Origin: Streptomyces sp. HUAS YS2
GTDB lineage: Bacteria; Actinomycetota; Actinomycetes; Streptomycetales; Streptomycetaceae
Length of the DNA: 64,000 bases
Direction: 5' to 3'
Assembly: GCF_033343995.1 (NCBI RefSeq)
Contig: NZ_CP137573.1
Span: 7,783,001-7,847,000 of the forward strand
Shown: one piece after another, positions 16,224-23,275 of the stretch
Layout of the letters: every line of letters begins with the position of its first letter
Numbering within the stretch: position 1 is the first letter of the stretch
The notes under the pieces: generated by a model
What the model was told of the DNA's origin: nothing
Database searches by the model: none
What the model saw: the letters and a program-made list of their open reading frames with translations, nothing else
Program-made: the position numbers and the translations under genes

Positions 16224-16246
16224 TTGTCAGTGGTGGCCGATAGCGT
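16224..16246 (+). promoter_or_regulatory. RecA-NDp/PafBC-type DNA-damage promoter of macro-UDG-ART gene
   Basis: TTGTCAGTG (16224-16232), 8-nt spacer GTGGCCGA, TAGCGT (16241-16246): an exact match to the TTGTCRGTG-N8-TANNNT consensus. Predicted start is near 16253, followed by a 34-nt leader with AGGAG at 16276-16280 and ATG at 16287. The first 20 bases match the TnpB-like gene's promoter exactly. Confidence 0.85.
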
Positions 16247-16286
16247 CGGGGGTGTTGGAAGGGCCGTTTCCCGACAGGAGTGAACG

Positions 16287-18629
16287 ATGACCGACGGCTG
16301 TGCGGAGAACGCGCTCAGAGTGGTGCTGACCGACGTCAACGAGAGCGTGGTGGCGGCCTGGCGGGCGGCGTTCGCCGACACCCCCGGGATCGAGATCCGC
16401 CGGGGGTCGATCCTCGACGAGGACGTCGACGCATGGGTCACCCCGACCAACTCCCGGGGCCGGATGGACGGCGGCGTCGACGCCGTGATCAAGCGGCACC
16501 TCGGCGCGGGCATCCAGCTGCGCGTCCAGCGGGCGATCCGTGACCGGTTCGCCGGCAACCTCCCGGTGGGCAGCGCGGTCTGCGTCCCGTCGGGCGCGAC
16601 CGTCCCGCGGTACGTGATCTCGACGCCGACGATGGTGCAGTCCTCGCAGAACGTGCGGGACACCCTGAACGTGGCCCTGGCCTGCGCGGCCGCGTTCCAG
16701 GCCGTCCACCGGCAGAACCGGAAGGTGCCGGGCAGCATCCGGTCCGTGGCACTGGTGGGGATGGGCGCGCAGACCGGCCGGGTGCCGGCCCGGGTCTGCG
16801 CCAACCTGATGTGGACCGGCTACACGCTCTTCCACGACCACTGGTTCGAGGACGACGACGAGCTGCGCACCACGATCACGGCCCAGCTCGCCGGGATCGA
16901 GAGCGCACCGGTCACGCACCGGGTGCGCATCGTGCCGCCACCGAAGAGCGCCCCCGCCGCGGCCCCCGTCCCCCCTACCCCCACCCCGACCCCCGGGAGC
17001 CCCACCCCCATGAGCGACGCCCCCACCACCCCGGCCAAGCCCGACGCGAACGACCCGCTGGGCCTCACCGACCTGTTCAAGGGCGGCGGCGAACCCTGGC
17101 TGCCGCTCCTGAAGCCCGTCATCGAGGCGCAGCCGGACGCCGCCGCGTTCATCGGCCAGGGCCGCAGCCCGGAGGTCGTCCCGGTCCGGGAGCTGACGTT
17201 CCAGGCGCTCAAGCCCAACCCGCCGCACAAGTGGAAGGTCGTCGTCTTCGGCCAGAACCCGTACCCGCGGCCGGAGAGCGCGACCGGCATCGCCATGTTC
17301 GACAACACCTTCAACGACTGGAAGGACAGCCAGTTCGGCAGGGTCGTCAGCATCCGCTGCATCATCAAGGCGGCGGCGATGTGGAAGTACGGCATCCCGA
17401 AGAAGACACCCATCGCCGATGTCCGCGCCCTGCTCAAGGAGAAGGAGACCGTCCAGCCGCCGGAGTGGTTCCAGGCGATGCTCACCCAGGGCGTACTGCT
17501 CCTGAACGCCGCGCTGACAGCCAGCGGCGACGGCGCGATGGGCGCCGACCGACACACCGCCTTCTGGCGGCCCGTCGCCGAACGGATCGTCGAGGAGATC
17601 CTCAAGGCCAAGCAGGACGCCGCCGAGGAGGACCGCGGCGTCGTCTTCGCCTGGTGGGGCGTGCACGCCCGCAGCCTGAAGAAGGTCGTCCTGCGGCTCC
17701 AGGAGAAGTACCCGGACGTCGAGGTCCGGCACATCGACCACGCCAACCCCGCAGCCCAGGGCGACATCTTCTGCGAGGGCGACCACTTCGCCATGGTCAA
17801 CTCGGCGCTCGCGTCGCTGGGCACCGACGAGATCGACTGGCTGCCGAGCAAGGGATGGAACGAGGGCGCGACCGGCGCCGGCGGTGCGGACGGCGACGTC
17901 GCGGCCCGCATGGGCGCCTTCATCACCTCGACGATGGAACTGCACCAGCTGTACTTGGAGCGGCTCACCAGCGTCAGGGACGAGGGGCAGATCCTCCCCG
18001 CCATCACCGGAGTGTTCGACACCCCGCTGATGGGCTTCGCCGAAGCCCTCGCCCCGGTCGCCGAAGTCCTGTCCGGGCTCGGCCGGCACCTCGACCGGTC
18101 CCGCGAGTTCGGCAAGCTGCGGGCGGACGAGGCGGCCGGCGGCCTGTCCGCCGACGCCATCGCGTCGCTCTACCTCTACACCTGTGAGTCCCGGTTCTAC
18201 CGCGAGATCAACGCCGTCCTCCGCTCCCCGGACCGGAGCAAGGTCGTGCCCTATCTCCCGTACCTGCGGCTGCTGTTCTCCGCGGTCTCGAAGCTGCCGG
18301 CGCGCACCCAGCCGCTGTGGCGCGGCGTGTCGCTGGACCTGCGGGCGCAGTACCCGCTCGGGCGCACGGTGACCTGGTGGGGCGTGTCCTCGTGCACCTC
18401 CGAACTGGGTGTGGCCCGGGCCTTCCTGGGCAGCCGGGGCAAGCGGACGCTCTTCGAGGTGACCCCCGCGCGGGCGGTGGGGATCCGCCGCTTCTCCGCC
18501 TTCACCGGGGAGGAGGAGTACATCCTCGCGCCCGGAACGCAGCTCAAGGTGACGGACGTGAAGACGGAGCGCGGCGGCCTGTGCACGGTCAAGCTGACCG
18601 AGGAGCTCGCCGAACCTCTGGTGTCGTGA
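16287..18629 (+). CDS. Macro domain - uracil-DNA-glycosylase-like - ADP-ribosyltransferase fusion protein
   Basis: 780 residues, no signal peptide. (1) Residues 10-200 form a macro domain of the phage-tail/Macro_2 type: VTPTNSRGRMDGGVD (51-65) replaces the usual NAANS..GGGVD, and ALVGMGAQTGRVP is the phosphate loop. The usual Asp of GDIT is Ser (GSIL). (2) A Pro-rich linker, about 216-255. (3) Residues 295-525 are a family-1-like UDG: GQNPYP (322-327; Asp to Asn at 324 versus GQDPY), LLLNAALT (N407), WWGVHARSLKK, HANPAA (H485, versus HPSPLS) and IDWLP. (4) A helical spacer, then an R-S-E ADP-ribosyltransferase at 622-775: R679 (LWRGV), SSCTS (701-705) and GEEEYIL with the ExE pair E742/E744. 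I infer a damage-induced protein that reads or removes ADP-ribose, recognises a base lesion and ADP-ribosylates a target (DNA or protein). The target and any partner are unknown. Confidence 0.85.
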   Translation: MTDGCAENALRVVLTDVNESVVAAWRAAFADTPGIEIRRGSILDEDVDAWVTPTNSRGRMDGGVDAVIKRHLGAGIQLRVQRAIRDRFAGNLPVGSAVCVPSGATVPRYVISTPTMVQSSQNVRDTLNVALACAAAFQAVHRQNRKVPGSIRSVALVGMGAQTGRVPARVCANLMWTGYTLFHDHWFEDDDELRTTITAQLAGIESAPVTHRVRIVPPPKSAPAAAPVPPTPTPTPGSPTPMSDAPTTPAKPDANDPLGLTDLFKGGGEPWLPLLKPVIEAQPDAAAFIGQGRSPEVVPVRELTFQALKPNPPHKWKVVVFGQNPYPRPESATGIAMFDNTFNDWKDSQFGRVVSIRCIIKAAAMWKYGIPKKTPIADVRALLKEKETVQPPEWFQAMLTQGVLLLNAALTASGDGAMGADRHTAFWRPVAERIVEEILKAKQDAAEEDRGVVFAWWGVHARSLKKVVLRLQEKYPDVEVRHIDHANPAAQGDIFCEGDHFAMVNSALASLGTDEIDWLPSKGWNEGATGAGGADGDVAARMGAFITSTMELHQLYLERLTSVRDEGQILPAITGVFDTPLMGFAEALAPVAEVLSGLGRHLDRSREFGKLRADEAAGGLSADAIASLYLYTCESRFYREINAVLRSPDRSKVVPYLPYLRLLFSAVSKLPARTQPLWRGVSLDLRAQYPLGRTVTWWGVSSCTSELGVARAFLGSRGKRTLFEVTPARAVGIRRFSAFTGEEEYILAPGTQLKVTDVKTERGGLCTVKLTEELAEPLVS

Positions 18630-19494
18630 CGGCGGCCGGCAGGGTCTGATCGCGTCCAGCCCGCCCGGAAGGTCCGGGCGGGTTGAGGCGCTCGGTGAGG
18701 AAGGCCAGGATCTCGTCCCTGGCCTGCAGCGTGGGATGCCCCTCCGCGTCGACGAGGTGTGCGGTGACGACGCTGTGGGGCGTCTCGACCAGCTCCCGGA
18801 AGAACGGTGGCGGGCTGGTGTTCGCGGTGGTCCCCGGAAGGACGCGGCCGTCGAAGGCGTCGCCGAGCAGCGCCCGGTAGGCGGCGAAACGCCGGCCGGT
18901 GCACCAGCGGTCGTCGTCGAAGCGGTAGGCGAGCACCTTCAGTCTGTCGCGCGCGACGCGCTCCCGGACCGCCCGCGCGTCCTCGTCGCTCAGTTCGAGC
19001 CCGGCGGGATCGTCCAGCGGCAGCGACGGATGGTTGACCACGGGCGCGACGACCGAGGGCTCGAGCGCCATCGCGAGCGCGAAGTTGCCGGTGAAGCACA
19101 GCCCGATCGCGCCCACGCCCGGACCGCCGCACTCGGCGTGCGCCTGGCGCGCGAGCCCACGCAGCCACGCGGTGACGGGACTGGTACCGCCCCCGGCGAA
19201 CGCCCGGAACTCCGCACTGACGCACGCGCGGCGCATCACCTCCCTGCCGCCCTCGACCGTCGGAAAGGCCCCGTCCGTCCCGAAGAGCGAGGGGACGTGA
19301 ACGGTGAAGCCCGCATCCCGGATCCACCGTGCCAGGCGCAGGACGTCGGGACTGATGCCGGGCATCTCGGGCATCAGCACGACCGCGGGCCCGGAACCCG
19401 CGACGTGCACCGTCTTCACCACCCCCGCCACGTCCACGCGTCGGTGGGAGAAGTCCCTGATCTCGTCGTCGAGTCGTTCGTCGGCAGCACTCAT
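18589..19494 (-). CDS. Dienelactone hydrolase family protein
   Basis: 301 residues, alpha/beta-hydrolase fold. It has VVLMPEMPGISPDVLRLARW, the nucleophile elbow GAIGLCFTGNFAL with Cys as in dienelactone hydrolases, and a late AEGHP catalytic-His motif. The ATG at 19494 is chosen; an upstream ATG at 19545 would add 17 residues. It is convergent with the macro-UDG-ART gene and overlaps its 3' end by 41 bp; the overlapping tail is non-conserved in appearance. Divergent from the GlxA-type regulator that follows. Confidence 0.85.
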   Translation of the reverse strand: MSAADERLDDEIRDFSHRRVDVAGVVKTVHVAGSGPAVVLMPEMPGISPDVLRLARWIRDAGFTVHVPSLFGTDGAFPTVEGGREVMRRACVSAEFRAFAGGGTSPVTAWLRGLARQAHAECGGPGVGAIGLCFTGNFALAMALEPSVVAPVVNHPSLPLDDPAGLELSDEDARAVRERVARDRLKVLAYRFDDDRWCTGRRFAAYRALLGDAFDGRVLPGTTANTSPPPFFRELVETPHSVVTAHLVDAEGHPTLQARDEILAFLTERLNPPGPSGRAGRDQTLPAAVTTPEVRRAPRSA

Positions 19495-19595
19495 GCCGAC
19501 AGCGTGGACCGTGACCCCGGCCCACGTGAGGGGCCGGATCGCCATGTACACGGGTAATCTCGCCAGCCTGGGCGCCGGACGGTGAGGAGGCGGGC

Positions 19596-20603
19596 GTGAG
19601 CGTGCTGAGGGTGGGAGTCCTGGCCTATCCGGGCTGCTTCGCGTCCGAGGTGTTCGGCGTACCCGATCTCCTGACGATGGCCACACACGTGGCCGGACCC
19701 GACGGCCCCGGATACGCCGTGACCATCGTGTCGCCCCGCCGCCGTGTCGCCGCATCCGGCGGTGCGGTGCTGGACGTCGCTCCGCTGCGCGAGGTGGACG
19801 TTCTCGTCGTGCCGGGGTTCGAACTCCTGCCGGGCACGGACATCGACGCGAAACTCGCACCGCTCGCCCCCGAGATCGCGGCGATCCGTGCGCAGGCCGC
19901 CGGGGGCACGGCGGTCGTCTCGATCTGCGTCGGCGCGTTCCTGCTCGCCGAGGCCGGGCTGCTCGACGGGCGCCGGGCCACGACGGCCTGGCTCCATGCC
20001 GACGAACTCGCCCGACGCTGCCCGGCCGCCGAGGTCCGCCCCGAGCATCTGGTCGTCACCGACACGGGAGTGACGACGACAGCCGCCTTCAGTGCCATGT
20101 ACGACTTCGCGCTGGACCTGATCCGCCGGCACAGCGGAGCCGGCGTGGCCCGGACGACCGCCCGGGTGGCGCTCGTCGACGACGCGCGCTCGTCCCAGAG
20201 CCCGTACGTGGACGCGCGTCTTCTCCCGCAGCCGGGGAACGAGTTCTCCCACAAGGTCATGCGACGGCTCGACCAGAACCTCGCCGTCCGGTACGACCTG
20301 GCCGCGCTCTCGGCCGCGTTCGGGGTCAGCACCCGGACGCTGCTGCGCCGCTTCGCCGACGAGACCGGCCGCAGCCCGCTGGAGTACCTGCAGGCGTCCC
20401 GCGTCCGCCGCGCCCGCCACCTCCTCGAGACCACGGACCGGACCGTCGCCGGCATCTCCGCGGCGGTCGGCTACCGGGACCCCGGCACGTTCGCCGCGTT
20501 GTTCGCCAAGCACACGGGACGACGCCCCGGCGACTACCGCACGGCCTTCCGCAGGGTCCCCGCGTCCCAGCCGTCCGGCGAGCTCCCGCGCACGACGACG
20601 TGA
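19596..20603 (+). CDS. GlxA-type AraC family regulator (DJ-1/PfpI domain + HTH)
   Basis: 335 residues. The N-terminal DJ-1/PfpI-like domain (3-170) has the elbow VSICVGAFLLAEAGLLDG and a TAWLHADEL region. The C-terminal AraC domain (225-325) has LAALSAAFGVSTRTLLRRF and the second helix-turn-helix ISAAVGYRDPGTFAALFAKH. GTG start at 19596. Divergent from the dienelactone hydrolase, which it may control. Confidence 0.9.
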   Translation: MSVLRVGVLAYPGCFASEVFGVPDLLTMATHVAGPDGPGYAVTIVSPRRRVAASGGAVLDVAPLREVDVLVVPGFELLPGTDIDAKLAPLAPEIAAIRAQAAGGTAVVSICVGAFLLAEAGLLDGRRATTAWLHADELARRCPAAEVRPEHLVVTDTGVTTTAAFSAMYDFALDLIRRHSGAGVARTTARVALVDDARSSQSPYVDARLLPQPGNEFSHKVMRRLDQNLAVRYDLAALSAAFGVSTRTLLRRFADETGRSPLEYLQASRVRRARHLLETTDRTVAGISAAVGYRDPGTFAALFAKHTGRRPGDYRTAFRRVPASQPSGELPRTTT

Positions 20604-20629
20604 TGCGCCGCCGGCAGGGCAGTTGACGA

Positions 20630-21226
20630 TCAGCCGACCGCCGGGCCCGAGGGGGCGATCCCCGCGAACGCGGTGTCGACGACCATCCGGATATGGTCCG
20701 GATCCGGCAGATGCCGGCGGATGAGCCAGCGGTAGTACGTGGGCCCGTACAGCAACTCGACGACGAATTCCGGGTCGAGCTCGGGACGGATCTGGCCCTG
20801 CTGCTGTGCGCTCCGGATGCGTTCGGTGGCCGCCGCAACCAGGTGGCCGACGAGCCGGTCCCACAGGGCGCTGCCCAGGGCGGGATCCTGCTGGGCCTCA
20901 CCGATCAGCGCCGCGTAGTGCGGACCGGTGTCGGGACTGGCGAGGATGCTGCTGGCCGCGATCATCTGCGTCTTGAAGTCGGCGACCACGTCTCCGGTGT
21001 CGGGGAACGGGCCCTGCACCGACACCGCGGACAGCAGTCCGTCCAACAGGACGGCCGACTTGGAGGGCCACCACCGGTAGATGGTGTTCTTGCCGACTCC
21101 GGCGCGGTTGGCGATGCCTTCGATGCTGAGCTTCGCGTAGCCGACCTCCCGGCACAGCTCGAGTGCGGCCTGGACGATCGCTCTGGCCGACTCTTCGCTG
21201 CGGCGTTCTGGGCGTCGGGGAGTCAT
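20630..21226 (-). CDS. TetR family transcriptional regulator
   Basis: 198 residues. The N-terminal helix-turn-helix is KLSIEGIANRAGVGKNTIYRWW (cited in part: GVGKNTIYRWW), with a C-terminal ligand domain of the TetR_C type (FKTQMIAASS, VELLYGPTYYRWL). ATG at 21226. It is divergent from the aldo/keto reductase; two copies of a palindromic operator lie between the genes, so it probably represses both. Confidence 0.9.
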   Translation of the reverse strand: MTPRRPERRSEESARAIVQAALELCREVGYAKLSIEGIANRAGVGKNTIYRWWPSKSAVLLDGLLSAVSVQGPFPDTGDVVADFKTQMIAASSILASPDTGPHYAALIGEAQQDPALGSALWDRLVGHLVAAATERIRSAQQQGQIRPELDPEFVVELLYGPTYYRWLIRRHLPDPDHIRMVVDTAFAGIAPSGPAVG

Positions 21227-21245
21227 GGCTCGAGTATAGACATCA

Positions 21246-21265
21246 GGCGGCACGGATCGTTCCGT
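21246..21265. promoter_or_regulatory. TetR operator copy 1
   Basis: GGCGGCACGGATCGTTCCGT lies 20 bp upstream of the TetR start. It shares 19 of 20 bases with the left part of operator copy 2. Confidence 0.65.
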
Positions 21266-21299
21266 CTTGACTTCCCGTGATCCAACCGCACACACTTCT

Positions 21300-21325
21300 G
21301 GCGGCACGGAGCGTTCCGTGCCGCC
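21300..21325. promoter_or_regulatory. TetR operator copy 2 (11-bp perfect arms)
   Basis: GGCGGCACGGA, then GCGT, then TCCGTGCCGCC: a perfect 11-bp inverted repeat. It lies 72 bp upstream of the aldo/keto reductase start and 54 bp from operator copy 1. Confidence 0.7.
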
Positions 21326-21397
21326 TGACGCTCAGAGACGGTCCGGCACCACGTGCCGCCACGAGCAGTTCGGCCCCACCGTCCGAAAGGCAGAACC

Positions 21398-22390
21398 GTG
21401 CAGTACACGAACCTCGGCCGCAGCGGCCTGTCCGTCTCCCGGCTCATCCTCGGCACCATGAACTTCGGACCGCAGGCCTCCGAAGCCGAAAGCCACGCGA
21501 TCATGGACCGTGCCCACGCGCACGGCATCAACTTCTTCGACACCGCCAACGTGTACGGCATGGAGCCTGGCGACGGCGTCACCGAGGAGATCATCGGCCG
21601 GTGGTTCGCCACCGGCGGCGGCCGGCGCGACAAGACCGTCCTCGCCACCAAGGCGTACCTCCCGACGGGGGAGTGGCCCAACCAGCGGTACCTGTCGGCC
21701 CTGAACATCCGGCGCGCCTGCGAGGCGTCGCTCGAGCGGCTGCGCACCGACCACATCGACCTGTTCCAGATGCACCACATCGACCGGACCACACCGTGGG
21801 AGGAGATCTGGGAGGCGTTCCAGGTCCTGCACCAGCAGGGCAAGGTGCTCTACTTCGGCTCGTCCAACTTCGCCGGCTGGCACCTCGCACAGGCCCAGGA
21901 GGCCGCCCGCGCGCGGCACTTCCTTGGACTGGTCTCCGAGCAGTCCCGGTACAACCTCATGACCCGCTGGGCCGAGCTGGAGGTGCTGCCCGCGGCGCGG
22001 GCGTACGGCATCGGCGTCATCCCCTGGGGGCCGCTGAACGGAGGCGTGCTCGCCGGAGCCCTGCGCAAGCACCGGCAGGGCGGCGCCTCCCGCAGCACCA
22101 CGGGGCGCGCGGCCGCCACGCTCGCCGAACACCGGGAGAGCATCGAGGCGTACGAGAAGCTGTGCGCCGACCTGGGGGAGGACCCGGCCCACGTGGGACT
22201 GGCGTGGCTGCTCGCCCAGGACGGCGTGACCGGCCCGATCACCGGCCCGCGGACGGCCGAGCAGCTCGACGCCTCGCTGCGCGCCCTGTCGATCACGCTC
22301 GACGACCGCACCCTGGCCGAACTGGACCGGATCTTCCCGCCGCCCGGTCCGAACGGGGCCAAGCCCGCACCCGAGGCGTACGCCTGGTGA
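21398..22390 (+). CDS. Aldo/keto reductase
   Basis: A 330-residue NADPH-dependent oxidoreductase with a TIM barrel. The catalytic tetrad is visible in FFDTANVYGM (Asp, Tyr), VLATKAY (Lys) and FQMHHIDR (His). The C-terminal cofactor region has GPITGPRTAEQLDASL. The GTG at 21398 has a GAAAGG upstream and gives the canonical YTNLGRSGLSVSRL start. Likely induced when the divergent TetR protein releases its operators; substrate unknown. Confidence 0.92.
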   Translation: MQYTNLGRSGLSVSRLILGTMNFGPQASEAESHAIMDRAHAHGINFFDTANVYGMEPGDGVTEEIIGRWFATGGGRRDKTVLATKAYLPTGEWPNQRYLSALNIRRACEASLERLRTDHIDLFQMHHIDRTTPWEEIWEAFQVLHQQGKVLYFGSSNFAGWHLAQAQEAARARHFLGLVSEQSRYNLMTRWAELEVLPAARAYGIGVIPWGPLNGGVLAGALRKHRQGGASRSTTGRAAATLAEHRESIEAYEKLCADLGEDPAHVGLAWLLAQDGVTGPITGPRTAEQLDASLRALSITLDDRTLAELDRIFPPPGPNGAKPAPEAYAW

Positions 22391-22414
22391 ACCGGCAGTC
22401 GCCCCGGCCGGAGG

Positions 22415-23098
22415 TCAGTCCCCCTGCCGCCGCACCATCTCCGTGATCCACACGGGTGCGAACGGCGACGTGCAGCCCGGCGAGGTCGGGTAGTCCTTGA
22501 GCACCTCGAGCCGCTCCCCGATGCCGATCGCACGGGTGCGGTACTCGGGGTGCTCGATCCCGATCTGGGCCAGACAGTGGTTCATCGCCCACTGCAGGCG
22601 GTCCGGGGCGTCCTTCATCTCCGCCTCGACGGTGTCGAGCAGTCCCGCGAGGTCGAGGCCCTCGGGCTTCTTGGCCACGCGCTCGGTGGTCAGCGCCCAG
22701 CCGGCGCTCGCGACCACCGGGTCGGGATCGGCGGTCCACGCCAGGCGGAGTTCCTCGGCGTGCGGGTTCTTCTTCACCACGTAGTTCACGAGCCAGTCGT
22801 GCACCTTGGGCGTACGCGCCTCACGCAGCATGGTGTCCAGCTCGTCCCGGCCGAACGCCTTCGGCCGGCAGATCAGCAGCGCCAGCAGCCGCGCCGCCGT
22901 GTCCTCGGTCTCCCACAGGCCGCACGCGAGCTCCTGCTGCGTCTTCAGCCGCTTCGCGAGCGCGCGCAGCTTCCCGAGGTTCACACCGTGATCGTCACCG
23001 TGCCTCTCGTTCACCTTGCGCGTCTTCGCGTCCTCGAGCCCGGCCAGCTCGGCCATCACCTCGGACACGGTCGTCTCGGCCACCGTCGTCTCGGCCAC
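22415..23098 (-). CDS. DNA alkylation repair protein (AlkD-like HEAT-repeat)
   Basis: 227 residues, largely helical. It has the AlkD-family features YEL-like entry KTRKVNERHGDDHGVNLG, LLALLICRPKAFGRDELD, VHDWLVNYVVKKNPHAEELRLAW (cited in part: VHDWLVNYVVKKN) and a C-terminal GIEHPEYRTRAIGIGERL. AlkD enzymes excise N3/N7-alkylated purines. The GTG at 23098 has AGGAG five bases upstream; the N-terminus contains a duplicated AETTV pentapeptide. No damage-type promoter is evident upstream. Confidence 0.75.
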   Translation of the reverse strand: MAETTVAETTVSEVMAELAGLEDAKTRKVNERHGDDHGVNLGKLRALAKRLKTQQELACGLWETEDTAARLLALLICRPKAFGRDELDTMLREARTPKVHDWLVNYVVKKNPHAEELRLAWTADPDPVVASAGWALTTERVAKKPEGLDLAGLLDTVEAEMKDAPDRLQWAMNHCLAQIGIEHPEYRTRAIGIGERLEVLKDYPTSPGCTSPFAPVWITEMVRRQGD

Positions 23099-23184
23099 TG
23101 GGTCTCCTGTCCATCACGAGGGGCGTTCAGCCTACGACGGCCCTGCCCGGAACCCGGCCAGGCCGGGGCCCGGGCGCTCGCTGG

Positions 23185-23190
23185 TAAAAT
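23185..23190 (+). promoter_or_regulatory. Candidate -10 element of DEAD-box helicase gene
   Basis: TAAAAT, preceded by TGG (TGGTAAAAT), is the only AT-rich element in this stretch. It would start transcription near 23197, just before the leader hairpin. No convincing -35 is seen. Confidence 0.45.
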
Positions 23191-23208
23191 GGGGTCACGC
23201 TTCGACAC

Positions 23209-23244
23209 CGCCGGGGCCCGTACCGAGGGGTACGGGCCCCGGCG
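23209..23244 (+). promoter_or_regulatory. 16-bp leader hairpin upstream of DEAD-box helicase
   Basis: A perfect 16-bp stem (23209-23224 with 23229-23244) closed by the tetraloop GAGG, ending 31 nt before the helicase ATG. It is not followed by a U-run. A very stable structure in a helicase leader suggests autoregulation or temperature sensing, but a terminator role cannot be excluded. Confidence 0.6.
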
Positions 23245-23275
23245 CGTTCCGGGCGCCAGACCGAGGAAGGTTCCC

